A stretch of 41,990 nucleotides of DNA, from contig JAADBR010000038.1 of the NCBI GenBank assembly GCA_009995705.1, positions 1 through 41,990 of the forward strand, in the 5' to 3' direction. The stretch's first letter is position 1; every line of letters begins with the position of its first letter. Below, one piece after another: positions 8,285 through 16,884 of this stretch. The notes under the pieces are model-generated. The model saw nothing but the letters and a program-made list of their open reading frames with translations. It ran no database searches and was not told the origin of the DNA. The position numbers and the translations under genes are program-made. Origin of the DNA: Microcystis aeruginosa W13-11 (GTDB taxonomy: Bacteria; Cyanobacteriota; Cyanobacteriia; Cyanobacteriales; Microcystaceae).

Positions 8285-8853
8285 TTCTGTAATTTCCAGA
8301 GAAAACTAGCGAGGAGATTGGTGATAATATGAGCGAGAATTGGGATTAATAAATTACCGGTGATGATGACGGTATAACCGAGGGCAAAACCGACAACAGT
8401 TGCCCAGATAACATAGGGCCATTGTTGGGAACCGCTAAAATGAAGGATACCAAAAATTAGACTAGAAACGGTTAAACCAAAGATATTTAAGCCTAAAGCT
8501 GGCAAAATTACCCCGCGAAATAATAATTCTTCACTTAACCCCGGCAGTAATCCAACCCAAATTAAATCGGGCCATGCTAAAGGTTTAATGACTAATTCTA
8601 AGTAAGCATTAGCACTATGGCGATAAGTCGGCCAAAAACGATAGAGAAGCCCACTAATTCCACTAATTGCCACCGCTAACGCTAATCCGAACAGAAAATC
8701 TGGGAGAGTCCAGCGAATGGCGGGAATAGCGATCGCACCAAAATATTGCCAGACTTTGGCGACTACCAGCAAGATAATCGCCGTTACCGCCATAATGGTG
8801 AGGACTTGTGTGCGTGTCAGGGGATCAAATTCGGAGTTAGGGGAATTAGTCAC
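8272..8853 (-). CDS. CPBP family intramembrane glutamic endopeptidase (CAAX protease-like)
   Basis: The 193-residue membrane protein has about six hydrophobic helices and the three conserved motifs of the CPBP (ABI/Rce1) family: EELLFR with E108, E109 and R113; FGILH with H138; and HIITN with H175 and N179. These residues form the active site inside the membrane. Members process prenylated proteins in eukaryotes or act in bacteriocin immunity and protein maturation in bacteria; the substrate here is unknown. Its ATG overlaps the stop of the DUF3326 gene by four bases (8850-8853), so translation is probably coupled. Confidence 0.9.
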   Translation of the reverse strand: MTNSPNSEFDPLTRTQVLTIMAVTAIILLVVAKVWQYFGAIAIPAIRWTLPDFLFGLALAVAISGISGLLYRFWPTYRHSANAYLELVIKPLAWPDLIWVGLLPGLSEELLFRGVILPALGLNIFGLTVSSLIFGILHFSGSQQWPYVIWATVVGFALGYTVIITGNLLIPILAHIITNLLASFLWKLQNSNQ

Positions 8854-9908
8854 GGATTCTCGGATAAACAGCGTAAAGAGTTGAAATTAGGGCGAAGAGA
8901 TGGGAAGCTAACCCCAGCCCGTTGACAAACGATCGCACCGATCGCCTCTGTATATGAGTGTACCCTAATTGCTTTCACCCCTAGAGGTTCTGGGTCCCCC
9001 TTCATTCTTGTACTATTTTCCTGCACAGCAATCAGTACGGTTTTTTCTTGACAAAAACTTAAGACTGTGCTAGAGCCGCAGGCACTGGCGGGAACGATCA
9101 GCGCGTCCACCTCCCGGCTCCAAATAGCATCGGGATCAGGCCGCTTGACCAATTGGGGGGCGCGACTCAAACCCACCAAAACGCAGGGTAAAAAAGTATA
9201 ACCGATTTCTTCGGCCGCGGCCTTGGGGGAAAGTTGCGGATCGAGGGGCAGCGGACTTAAAGCGGGAGCGTGGGCCGCCGGTATTTGGAATTGTCGCACC
9301 ACCAGATGGGAAATCACCGCTTCGGCCCCGGCAAGGGGATCCACCCCCTGACCATGGCGATAATTAGCCAAGGCAATGCTATCGGGATCGTCGGGAAAAC
9401 GGGCAACAATGGCGATCGCTTCTGCCCGGCCCTGGTTAATCAGTTTTTCTGCTCCCCGCAACAAGCTGTCGGGATTGCCAATTGTTCCCCAACTGGCCCC
9501 GGAGGCTGCCTCTCGCAACTGCACATTTAGGGGGGCATCGGTGATCAGGTAATCGGTCAGATCTAAGCCTAGGGTAGCTCGGACAGCATCAGCAGCCTGA
9601 AGGTGTCTTTGCAAGAGCTCAAATTCAATGGCGCGATCAAATAGCAACCCGATGCGATTTTGATGGACGGGACTTAATCCCCAATCCCCCCGGGCAAAAC
9701 GATCTAAAGCGTAACCCTCCACATAGTAGGTGTTGTCCAGAGGCCAGTACAGTTGTGCGCCGTTGAGGACATTGGGATGGGTAATTAGGCGATCACAAAC
9801 TTGGGCGATCGCTCTGGCCACGGGAATGCCATCCCCAGCATAACCGCCAATCGCTGCCCCGATGCCGGTGGGAATAATTAGTACGGCGGTATAGGGACGA
9901 GAATTCAC
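8850..9908 (-). CDS. DUF3326 domain-containing protein
   Basis: The protein has 352 residues and opens YTAVLIIPTGIGAAIGGYAG followed by DGIPVARAIAQVCD, the hallmark of the DUF3326 family of cyanobacteria and plants. Other conserved blocks are HPNVLNGAQLYWP and IWSREVDALIVPASACGSS. The glycine-rich opening suggests nucleotide or cofactor binding, but no function is established that I know of. Translation starts with GTG 9908, which overlaps the stop of the upstream 58-residue gene (GTGA). Its own stop overlaps the CPBP gene start. Three genes in four-base overlaps point to one operon. Confidence 0.9.
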   Translation of the reverse strand: MNSRPYTAVLIIPTGIGAAIGGYAGDGIPVARAIAQVCDRLITHPNVLNGAQLYWPLDNTYYVEGYALDRFARGDWGLSPVHQNRIGLLFDRAIEFELLQRHLQAADAVRATLGLDLTDYLITDAPLNVQLREAASGASWGTIGNPDSLLRGAEKLINQGRAEAIAIVARFPDDPDSIALANYRHGQGVDPLAGAEAVISHLVVRQFQIPAAHAPALSPLPLDPQLSPKAAAEEIGYTFLPCVLVGLSRAPQLVKRPDPDAIWSREVDALIVPASACGSSTVLSFCQEKTVLIAVQENSTRMKGDPEPLGVKAIRVHSYTEAIGAIVCQRAGVSFPSLRPNFNSLRCLSENP

Positions 9909-10081
9909 GAGACAGTGGTGACAATCGCTTCGACTTTGACTTGATTATTCTCGGTATCCACTTCTGTAATTGCCCAACGCAAGGGTTCACCGCGTTTGGC
10001 TAATTCTTTTTCGATTTCTTGCTGCAGTTGTTGCGGGGTTTCCTGTAGGTCGATTTCGGCACTAATAAAGTGAGTGGTCAT
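9905..10081 (-). CDS. Small conserved-looking protein, 58 residues
   Basis: The frame runs from ATG 10081 to TGA 9905-9907 and encodes an acidic, lysine- and glutamate-rich protein (MTTHFISAEIDLQETPQQLQ, then a helix QEIEKELAKRGEPL, then strands RWAITEVDT and QVKVEAIVTTVS). The predicted beta-alpha-beta-beta pattern and the four-base overlap with DUF3326 support a real gene. I do not know its function. It may be a small partner subunit of the DUF3326 protein. Confidence 0.75.
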   Translation of the reverse strand: MTTHFISAEIDLQETPQQLQQEIEKELAKRGEPLRWAITEVDTENNQVKVEAIVTTVS

Positions 10082-10211
10082 GGGAATAGTCCAGGATAGT
10101 TATCTCCTCAGTTTATCAAGATTTTGCCCTCTTGCGCTGACTTATCGGCTCTCTGGGTCAGGAACCACAAAGACACGAAGAACACAAAGATCGATCGCTA
10201 CTACATCGTTA

Positions 10212-10305
10212 AGGGACTTGCGTAGGAATAATATCCTAGCTTTGAAAATCGCTCTGTAGAAGAACCAGACTGGCCAGATGCCACATTATCAAAGCGCAAG
10301 TCCCT
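10212..10305. repeat. MITE-like element with 11-bp terminal inverted repeats
   Basis: AGGGACTTGCG (10212-10222) and its exact reverse complement CGCAAGTCCCT (10295-10305) enclose a 72-bp non-coding core. Size and structure fit a miniature inverted-repeat element. It lies in the promoter region between the minus-strand operon and the SOUL gene. No target duplication is certain. Confidence 0.6.
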
Positions 10306-10385
10306 AAGGAGGCGCGTTTCGATAACGGGATGTCAACGGAAGTGAACGTACCGCACAATAGAGATGTCCCCGCGACCGATCGATC

Positions 10386-10988
10386 ATGAAACCACATCAC
10401 CTGTTAATTCCCCTCGGTTTTATCGCCTTAGCCGCCCTTGCGATCGGGGTCTATCAAGCTTCCAGCGCTCCCCTACCGGCAGGATTTCCGACTCCGACTC
10501 CGAACGGACGGATCGAGGTGAAGAACTATCCCGCCTATCGTGCCGCTACTTACCGTTATCGGGGTCAATTGTCCGAGGCGGCCAACCGGTCGTTTTATCC
10601 CCTGTACCAACACATCAGTTCTAACGAGATCTCCATGACCGCACCTGTCGAAACCCGTTACCCCGCAGACACGGGAGCCACATCGGGAGAGGCCGAAGTT
10701 TCCTTTTTGTACCGCGATACCGACACTTACCCGAAAGAGGTGGCCGATAATATTCGGATCGAGGATGTACCACCCATGACGGTGGTGAGTTTGGGACTAC
10801 AGGGAGGTTACGATTTTGATAGCTACCAACAGGGATTGACCCGACTGAACGAATGGCTGGCCGAACATCCGGGCTACCGGGCGATCGGTTCCCCCCGTCG
10901 CTTTTTCTATGACGGTCCCTACGTTCCCGATCCCCTGAAACGGAGCGAGATACAGATACCCGTCGAGGCGATATCGTCGAATCGTTGA
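10386..10988 (+). CDS. SOUL family heme-binding-like protein
   Basis: The 200-residue protein has an N-terminal hydrophobic segment (LLIPLGFIALAALAIGVYQ) acting as signal or anchor, then a SOUL/HBP domain: IEVKNYPAYRAATYRYRG, the hallmark EISMTAPVETRYP, SFLYRD and IRIEDVPPMTVVSLGLQGGY, ending with YRAIGSPRRFFYDGPYVPD. Family members bind heme or other tetrapyrroles, though many lack the histidine seen in mouse p22HBP, so heme binding here is not assured. The protein is probably periplasmic or thylakoid-lumenal. The gene is visibly richer in G+C than the nearby housekeeping genes. Confidence 0.88.
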   Translation: MKPHHLLIPLGFIALAALAIGVYQASSAPLPAGFPTPTPNGRIEVKNYPAYRAATYRYRGQLSEAANRSFYPLYQHISSNEISMTAPVETRYPADTGATSGEAEVSFLYRDTDTYPKEVADNIRIEDVPPMTVVSLGLQGGYDFDSYQQGLTRLNEWLAEHPGYRAIGSPRRFFYDGPYVPDPLKRSEIQIPVEAISSNR

Positions 10989-10990
10989 AC

Positions 10991-11461
10991 TCATGGCCAA
11001 TCCTGACTGGCATCGCAGAGGAAATGGTCGGTCATGATGTCCTCGAAGGTGAAAGGACAGTGAGAGGGAAAAGTCCGTATCGGTAAATCCGTGTCTCGCA
11101 AAGCCAAATCGACTCCGGCCTCGAAAGCGTCGGATAAAGCCGTCGGTATCCGGGATTTTAAACTAGGATTGCCCTGTAGATGCCGTCTGATCGCTCGTCT
11201 CTGTTCTCTAATCGTCAAAAACCAGCTGCGAGAACGTTTATCTGGCTGATATTCCCATTTGAGAAGATGTCCTACCAAAACGGTTAGACGGCCCACCAGT
11301 TCTCGATATTCTTGTTTACCCAAGGAAATGACTTCCTCCCGTAAGTTTTGCCAGTCCAGTGCTTCTACCTGTTGGTTGGCCAGAGCTTTTGCTTGTAGCT
11401 CTGTCCAGCCGTAGAAGTCGGATTCATATAGGCAATTCGCTTGATCTGACCTATTGAAACT
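10991..11461 (-). pseudogene. DUF29 family protein lacking a start codon
   Basis: The reading frame encodes the complete conserved DUF29 domain: YESDFYGWTELQAKAL, ALDWQNLREEVISLGKQEYR, VLVGHLLKWEYQPDKRSRSW and a C-terminal segment with HCPFTFEDIMTDHFL. Upstream of ANCLYESDFYGW the frame continues only to a TAA at 11462-11464 with no ATG, GTG or TTG between. The N-terminus (normally about 8-10 residues before YESDFYGW) has therefore been replaced. Translation from TTG 11323 would lose a third of the domain. It ends three bases after the convergent SOUL gene. The function of DUF29 is unknown, but such genes are highly multiplied in Microcystis. Confidence 0.7.
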
Positions 11462-11831
11462 TTATAATACTCTTCCAGAACTCTAGGCAATTTTGTCGGC
11501 TTTTCCCGCAAAACCTTGTCTATCTCCTCAATTGGTACAACAATTAATTAAAGAAAATTTAGACTCCTTTGAGATTATGGCTCTTCTGGGACTTTCGCAA
11601 ATCCCTGACCGAATCTAGATTCTGAAACCCTTGCTTGACAAGCTGACTTTTTTTCTAATAAAAACTCAAATTTCGGGTTTCTGTTAGTTAGCACTTGCTT
11701 GAAGGCCTACTCCATAAGAGAGCCAGAGTTGAGAGATCGATCGTTATGTAAGTTAAACTGATCACACAAAGAATAAGAGAGCCAAAGCCATTCTCGTACT
11801 ATGATTAATACTAGGCTTTCCCCTAGAGATT
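11462..11831. other. Gene-poor interval with scraps of coding-like sequence
   Basis: No intact gene is seen. The plus strand near 11520-11607 has a short open stretch (PQLVQQLIKENLDSFEIMAL) that looks coding but is unrecognised. GGGACTTTCGCAAATCCC at 11587-11604 is an imperfect palindrome. AAGAGAGCCAGAG and AAGAGAGCCAAAG (about 11716 and 11773) form a direct repeat. Confidence 0.4.
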
Positions 11832-12386
11832 ATGATCGCAGTTCCCAACTACATCAGTCCCCAAGAATATCTCGCTATCGAGCGCCAGAGTCAGATCCGT
11901 CATGAATACCGACGTGGTTTGGTTTATGCGATGGCCGGCGGTACGGATAATCACGATCGCATTGCCCTTAATCTACTCGCTCTGGTTAACCTGCATTTCG
12001 GCGACTCTACAGACTGTCGGTTTTACTCGGGTAATGTCAAGGTTGACTATCAAGATCAGTTTTATTACTATCCCGATGCTTTTGTTACCTGCGATCCTCG
12101 CGATCGCCAAGATCGTTATCTGAAACGCTATCCGAAACTGATCGCGGAAGTGCTTTCCCCCAGTACGGCCGCTTTTGACAAGGGCGAAAAATTCCTAGAT
12201 TATCAACAGATAGAAACTTTAGAAGAATATGTATTAATTTCCCAAGAAATCCAGCGCGTGGAATGCCGTCGCCGTAATTCTCTGGGGATATGGGAAACGA
12301 CTATTTACGAGACGGGCGATCGCGTGATCCTGTCAAGTATTAACCTAGAGTTAGCGATCGCCGATCTCTACCGGGGAATAGATTAA
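11832..12386 (+). CDS. Uma2 family (DUF820) endonuclease-fold protein
   Basis: The 184-residue protein has the Uma2 plan: SPQEYLAIERQSQIRHEYRR, GGTDNHDRIALNLLAL, FYSGNVKVD, YYYPDAFVTCD and KLIAEVLSPSTAAFDKGEKF. These include the PD-(D/E)xK-like catalytic residues (Asp in YPDAF, Glu in AEVLSPST) and the helix after SPST. The family is greatly expanded in cyanobacteria. Its biological target is unknown, and links to mobile elements are often suggested. The length is typical and nothing looks damaged. Confidence 0.9.
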   Translation: MIAVPNYISPQEYLAIERQSQIRHEYRRGLVYAMAGGTDNHDRIALNLLALVNLHFGDSTDCRFYSGNVKVDYQDQFYYYPDAFVTCDPRDRQDRYLKRYPKLIAEVLSPSTAAFDKGEKFLDYQQIETLEEYVLISQEIQRVECRRRNSLGIWETTIYETGDRVILSSINLELAIADLYRGID

Positions 12387-12400
12387 AGTGATAAACACCG

Positions 12401-12603
12401 TTATCCCGTTGGAAGTTGAAAGGCATCATCGACTAGATACAGCAAATCGGAAGGGCTTTCTTGGGATTTGACGTGATGGCGACGCGGTGTTTTTTCTGCC
12501 CATCGCTTACCAAAACCTGATAATGGGGCGAAGAATCGGTCTGGGGATCGATTTTGCGTTCCAAAGCCCGACATTTCAATACTCCATAGGTTGCTAGAGA
12601 CAT
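12401..12603 (-). pseudogene. Truncated, frameshifted DUF2278 family fragment
   Basis: ATG 12603 opens MSLATYGVLKCRALERKIDP followed by PHYQVLVSDGQKKHRVAI, which matches the start of DUF2278 proteins. In the original frame it then runs out; a shift to the next frame near 12465 restores VKSQESPSDLLYLVDDAFQL, the following family motif, and then stops. The remaining about 150 residues, including the nuclease-like core, are missing. It abuts the 3' end of a truncated PIN toxin, so a deletion probably joined two unrelated genes. Confidence 0.7.
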
Positions 12604-12607
12604 TTTT

Positions 12608-12835
12608 TCAATCGATCGCAAAACAGTTAATTTTGGATATTTCCAAAAATTGCTTAAGTTCTCTTCGGTTATATTCCTCTCTAGAACCCAACTCAAAACC
12701 ACCATATAATTCCCCTAAAATTACACTATTTAAACCGATTAAAGTCGTGTTCCTAATCACCTCAACTGCTTCAAAAATATTACGTTTTAAAGCGGTGTAA
12801 GCGTTGGTATCCAGTAGAATCGGTCTTAGCTCCAC
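12608..12835 (-). pseudogene. vapC: VapC-like PIN toxin truncated at its C-terminus
   Basis: GTG 12835 opens MELRPILLDTNAYTALKRNI with the first catalytic Asp, and SVILGELYGGFELG holds the conserved Glu. After KINCFAID a stop follows at residue 75, where the third and fourth acidic residues and the last helices should come. Complete members are about 130 residues. The sequence downstream is a DUF2278 fragment, so the end was lost by rearrangement. The start overlaps the stop of the antitoxin remnant (12826-12828). Confidence 0.75.
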
Positions 12836-13002
12836 AAACTTTCCTCAACTGCTCGAAAGGCCTCTGTATTTTCTAAAAAATCCATCTCATCCGCCTCTGT
12901 CCAAGTTCCAGCTAGTTGAGATAATAAAGTCTGATCGGAATCGACATTATTTGTTCCTAAATCCTGCAATAAAAATTTGATCAGTTTTAACTTTTCATCT
13001 TA
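12826..13002 (-). pseudogene. Antitoxin remnant without start codon, partner of the truncated PIN toxin
   Basis: The frame reads DEKLKLIKFLLQDLG, QTLLSQLAGTWTEADEMDFL and ENTEAFRAVEESLWS before TAA 12826-12828, which resembles the C-terminal part of cyanobacterial VapB-like antitoxins. A stop codon lies directly before DEKLK and no start codon is available, so the DNA-binding N-terminus is lost. Loss of repressor, antitoxin start and toxin end together shows that the whole module is dead. Confidence 0.55.
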
Positions 13003-13048
13003 AAATTGAAAATTAACAGGGATAGGAAAGTCCTGTAACTGGAGGATC

Positions 13049-13900
13049 ATGGCTAAAATTGTCGGTGTTCATGGTATCGCGCAAGAATTTAGGGGTAGCC
13101 ACACGATTTCTGCGGAGTGGTTGCCAAGTCTCAAGGATGGATTGAAGCTCGCGGGAACCGAGTTAGAGTCCGATACTGATTTTCGTTGTGGGTTTTACGG
13201 AGATCTTTTTCGGGGAAAATCGAAAGCGATCGGCATTCCGAACTACGATGTTAGTGATATCGATTCCGATTGGGAAAAAGAATTACTCCAGTCGTGGTGG
13301 CAAGAAACGGAACGAGTGGAAAATAATCATCCCAATGCAGATAGCCTTTTGAGAGAAAAATCTACCCCAAAAATTATCCAGAGAGCTTTGTCGGGGTTAA
13401 GTGAATCTCCGTTTTTCGGTGGCATTGCCGAGAAATTGGTTATTTTTTATCTTAAGCAAGTGGGGAGCTATTTACACGATCGAGAGCTAAAACAGCAGAT
13501 TCAAAGGCGAGTGATAGAATCTATCGATGAAGATACGCGGGTACTTGTAGCTCATTCTCTCGGTTCAATCGTCTGTTACGAAACTTTATGTCAGCATCCC
13601 GAATGGCCGATTAAAGTCTTTGTCACCCTCGGTTCTCCTTTGGGGATAAGACAATTAATTTTCGATCGACTGGAACCGTCCCCCCGCAATAACCTGGGGT
13701 GCTGGCCCGGAAATGTGGAAAGATGGGTAAATATCGCGGACGATGGCGATGTGGTGGCGTTGACAAAGCAACTCAACCCTTTATTTGAGGGAACTATCGA
13801 GGATAAGCTAGTTTATAATGGTTGCAAGGCTCATGATGCCAAAAGCTATCTTACGGCGGTTGAAACCGGCGAAGCAATTCGATCGGGGTTAATCGATTGA
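13049..13900 (+). CDS. Alpha/beta hydrolase, first gene of the VMAP conflict operon
   Basis: The 283-residue protein opens AKIVGVHGIAQEF, where the HG loop forms the oxyanion region of alpha/beta hydrolases. The nucleophile elbow is LVAHSLGSIV with Ser170. Candidate Asp is in NIADDGDVVA and His in CKAHDAKSYL, giving a complete triad. VTLGSPLG is typical of lipase- and esterase-like members. GGAGG lies six bases before ATG 13049. Its stop shares a base with the next start (TGATG at 13898-13902), so it is translationally coupled to the caspase-like gene. In this context it is probably an additional effector or regulator, perhaps acting on lipids or acyl groups; the substrate is unknown. It has no signal peptide. 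Confidence 0.8.
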   Translation: MAKIVGVHGIAQEFRGSHTISAEWLPSLKDGLKLAGTELESDTDFRCGFYGDLFRGKSKAIGIPNYDVSDIDSDWEKELLQSWWQETERVENNHPNADSLLREKSTPKIIQRALSGLSESPFFGGIAEKLVIFYLKQVGSYLHDRELKQQIQRRVIESIDEDTRVLVAHSLGSIVCYETLCQHPEWPIKVFVTLGSPLGIRQLIFDRLEPSPRNNLGCWPGNVERWVNIADDGDVVALTKQLNPLFEGTIEDKLVYNGCKAHDAKSYLTAVETGEAIRSGLID

Positions 13901-15789
13901 TGGGTAATGGTATGGATGAAGAAATCAAGTATTATCTAATCGCTTGTGGGACAAAGGATTACAAGCACTTAGACCCTGACAAGCAATTACCCAGCGTCGA
14001 GACGGATTTAGAACGGGTAGTCGATCTGTTTACTGGTGATTTTGGATACCAGCGAGTGTTAACCGATTTAGATATTAATCCGAAAAAAGACGAAATTCCT
14101 CTCAAATTTGCTCAATGGCTTCAACAAAATTGCCGTGAAACCGATATTGTCATTTTTTATTATTCCGGTCACGGCGAGTATATACTGGGGGATAGACATT
14201 ATCTTTTAGTGGAGGATACCGATCCTAAACTAATTGGACAAACGGCTCTATCGACCGAAGATTTAGTTCGTCCTCTCAATAATGATGGGGTTCGGATAGC
14301 GCAGATTCTGTATATTATCGATACCTGTTGCTCGCAAATGGGAGCGGTGGAAGTTACAAAATTCGCTGCTGGCTCGATCGGGATATATCGATCGAGCAAA
14401 GAAAAAAATATTGCCGTTCACACGATCGCCGCTTGTCGTGCCAAACAAGAGGCTAAAGAGAGTGTATTCTCTACCGTTTTGGCAGCAGTTTTGAAAGATT
14501 TTTGTCAACAGTCTCGTAATCGATATATTTCCCCCGGTGAAATTGTAGGCAAAGTTAATGAAAAAATTCCTGACTCAATGCCACAAGACGTTGTACATAA
14601 CCTGACGGGATCTGAAACGGTTGCAAAATTTTTTCCAGTTATTCCTAAAACCCTACGAACTTGGGAAGAAAAACGCCTTGAATTGACAGAAGAGTTATTG
14701 AATAAATTTAAACAAAATTTATCAAAAAATTTACTTTTTATCAATTCATTTTTATTAAATAGTAAATTTTTAGAAGAGTTTATTTTGGACGATTTAGAAC
14801 TTAAAGAACAATTAAAAAAATTATCAAACAAGCCAGTTATAGAGGGTATCTGTCCTCTCATAGCTTGTTCCGAGTGGTGTCGAACTAGGTTATTAGAAGA
14901 AGACAGGATTAATCCGTCGATTAATGCTATCGAAGCTTGTAATGCTATCGAAGCTTGGCAGTCTAGGGTTATTAAGTATCGAGAAAATGCGGATTTAGAT
15001 AAAATACAAAATGAAGTCAGGCAGTCCTGGGAAAAATTCAAGGAACGTATTAATCGAGAAGAACTGAGACTTCAAATTGAAATAGAACAGGATCTCGATA
15101 AAGATAATAATACTGGAAGGGTGTTCAACTCATTTCACTTAAGAATGAATCTTTGGATTAAAAGTCAACATCGCCCCTTCGGAATATTTGCTGAAAACGA
15201 AAAAATTGAATTAAATAGCCAAGTAGAATCTTGTCCCGAAAGCCAGACATTTCTCGCTAATTTAATTCGCAAAGCTCGTTATAGTTTGCCGAACAAAGTA
15301 AAGCTAAATCTCGAAATTTTTCTGCCAATAAAATTTTTAAAATACCCTCTGGAAGAATTTCAATTTAAGCGGGGTACAATGTGGAGATCTCTAGGATACG
15401 AGTACCCCGTCTTTATTAACTCTTTTGATCGCTATTTCGATGAAGACTTCCGAGAAATCCGCGACGAGATCGAGGAGATCAAGAGAGCTTTATGGGAAAA
15501 TGGTGGCGATCTTGACCAGAAAGATTACTACATCGGAACCGAACCATCGATCGCCGATCTGGAAGATATCGTCGAATCCCGGCTGATCGCAGTCTGGAGT
15601 CGCAACGTCAGGGAACCGATAACAGATAACGATCTAAACCCCTCGGAATGGAAAACCTGGCCCGATAAGACCAAAGAATTACGCAGAAACAACCGAAAAA
15701 TCGCCCTTTTCTGGGACGATCTATACCCCAAACCCGCTCCGAGACCGAGACCTCTAAACACGAAAGTGGTGGAATCCAATGGCCAATAA
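13900..15789 (+). CDS. Caspase-like protease with VMAP-C type C-terminal domain (vWA-MoxR-associated protein)
   Basis: Residues 1-240 form a caspase/metacaspase (peptidase C14) domain: KYYLIACGTKDYKHL, the catalytic His in IVIFYYSGHGEYI (about H91) and the catalytic Cys in LYIIDTCCSQMG (about C143). Residues about 245-460 are helical and poorly conserved, a VMAP middle-type region. Residues about 465-629 contain LNLEIFLPIKFLKYPLEEF, MWRSLGYEYPVFINSFDRYF and a terminal IALFWDDLYPKP, which match the VMAP-C domain that ends effectors of vWA-MoxR ternary systems. The start is ATG 13900 (TTG 13897 is in frame; ATG 13915 is also possible). It overlaps the MoxR gene by 11 bases. It is probably the death effector or signalling protease. 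The AT-rich middle contrasts with GC-richer ends. Confidence 0.85.
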   Translation: MGNGMDEEIKYYLIACGTKDYKHLDPDKQLPSVETDLERVVDLFTGDFGYQRVLTDLDINPKKDEIPLKFAQWLQQNCRETDIVIFYYSGHGEYILGDRHYLLVEDTDPKLIGQTALSTEDLVRPLNNDGVRIAQILYIIDTCCSQMGAVEVTKFAAGSIGIYRSSKEKNIAVHTIAACRAKQEAKESVFSTVLAAVLKDFCQQSRNRYISPGEIVGKVNEKIPDSMPQDVVHNLTGSETVAKFFPVIPKTLRTWEEKRLELTEELLNKFKQNLSKNLLFINSFLLNSKFLEEFILDDLELKEQLKKLSNKPVIEGICPLIACSEWCRTRLLEEDRINPSINAIEACNAIEAWQSRVIKYRENADLDKIQNEVRQSWEKFKERINREELRLQIEIEQDLDKDNNTGRVFNSFHLRMNLWIKSQHRPFGIFAENEKIELNSQVESCPESQTFLANLIRKARYSLPNKVKLNLEIFLPIKFLKYPLEEFQFKRGTMWRSLGYEYPVFINSFDRYFDEDFREIRDEIEEIKRALWENGGDLDQKDYYIGTEPSIADLEDIVESRLIAVWSRNVREPITDNDLNPSEWKTWPDKTKELRRNNRKIALFWDDLYPKPAPRPRPLNTKVVESNGQ

Positions 15790-16876
15790 ACCAGTTCCCA
15801 AAACAGAAGACCTTCGCATCTACCGGGGTTTGACCCTGAGCGCCGATAGTTTACCCACACCCAAAGAACAAAGGAAACACCTCGATCGCATCCCACCCCC
15901 ACCTCCTTGGCGCAGTTTTAGCCTATCCCCGGAAGAATGGACAAAAGCAGCGAAATCCCAAGAAACCCCGCCCAAACAGGGAAAAATCGACCCTAGAGCC
16001 TTAGGATTCGTCGCGGATGAGAAAGCGGTGGAACTGGTAAACGCTGCCCTCTGCTTGCGTCGTCCCCTACTGATCGAGGGCAACCCCGGCGCCGGCAAGA
16101 CTTCCCTGGCCTACGCAGTGGCACGGGAATTGGGATTACCCGGCCCCTACCGTTGGTCGATCGTTTCTCGCACCACCCTTAAAGAGGGTCTTTATGCCTA
16201 CGATGCGATCGGACGGTTACAGGAAGCTTCCCTACAAAGACAGAAAGTGGGAGAGGGGGGAGAGTACGAGGAGCCGGATATCGGCAGCTATCTAAGATTA
16301 GGCCCCATGGGGATGGCTTTTTATCAATCCCGTCCAGGCCTACCGGCGGTGCTGCTAATTGATGAGATCGATAAAAGCGATATCGATATGCCTAACGATC
16401 TCCTCCATATTTTCGAGGAGGGATTTTTTGAGATACCGGAACTGACACGATTAAAAACTGGCGAACCATCCGTTCTTCCCTATCGCGGTCAAGAGGATGA
16501 CAGCGAGGAAAAAATCCCGATCGATCGAGGTTGTGTGTCCTGCAAGGAGTTCCCCCTAGTATTCATGACCAGTAACGAGGCCCGGGAGTTTCCCCCCGCT
16601 TTTCTGCGTCGATGTTTGCGTTTAAGACTAGAACAACCCGATAACGAGGATGATTTTTATCGGATACTAGAGCAACGTTTCCCCTCGGAGCGCCTCAATC
16701 AATTGGACGAACCGGCCAGAGAACTAATCCGGGAATTTCTCGATCGAATTAAACGCAAAGACAAACTAGCCACCGATCAACTCCTCAACGCGGTCTATCT
16801 GTTACTACAGGGAAAAGACCTCACCGCCACCGATCGCCCGCTGCTAGACACCCTCTTTAAATCCTTGCAAAGGTAG
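15779..16876 (+). CDS. MoxR-type AAA+ ATPase of the VMAP system
   Basis: The 365-residue protein carries Walker A (EGNPGAGKTSLAYAVAREL, about 100-118), Walker B (AVLLIDEIDKSDIDMP, about 195-210), sensor 1 (LVFMTSNEAREFPPAFL) and the arginine finger in RRCLRLRLEQP. An N-terminal about 80-residue tail with IYRGL and PPPPPWRSF precedes the AAA+ core; such tails occur in MoxR proteins of ternary conflict systems. MoxR ATPases act as hexameric remodelers that load or activate vWA partners, which fits the next gene. The start overlaps the caspase gene by 11 bases. The gene is GC-rich relative to the flanking housekeeping genes. Confidence 0.9.
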   Translation: MANKPVPKTEDLRIYRGLTLSADSLPTPKEQRKHLDRIPPPPPWRSFSLSPEEWTKAAKSQETPPKQGKIDPRALGFVADEKAVELVNAALCLRRPLLIEGNPGAGKTSLAYAVARELGLPGPYRWSIVSRTTLKEGLYAYDAIGRLQEASLQRQKVGEGGEYEEPDIGSYLRLGPMGMAFYQSRPGLPAVLLIDEIDKSDIDMPNDLLHIFEEGFFEIPELTRLKTGEPSVLPYRGQEDDSEEKIPIDRGCVSCKEFPLVFMTSNEAREFPPAFLRRCLRLRLEQPDNEDDFYRILEQRFPSERLNQLDEPARELIREFLDRIKRKDKLATDQLLNAVYLLLQGKDLTATDRPLLDTLFKSLQR

Positions 16877-16884
16877 GGGGAGAG

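Noticed and set aside
9270..9530. 86-residue plus-strand frame inside the DUF3326 gene
   Set aside because: Antisense shadow of a well-supported conserved gene.
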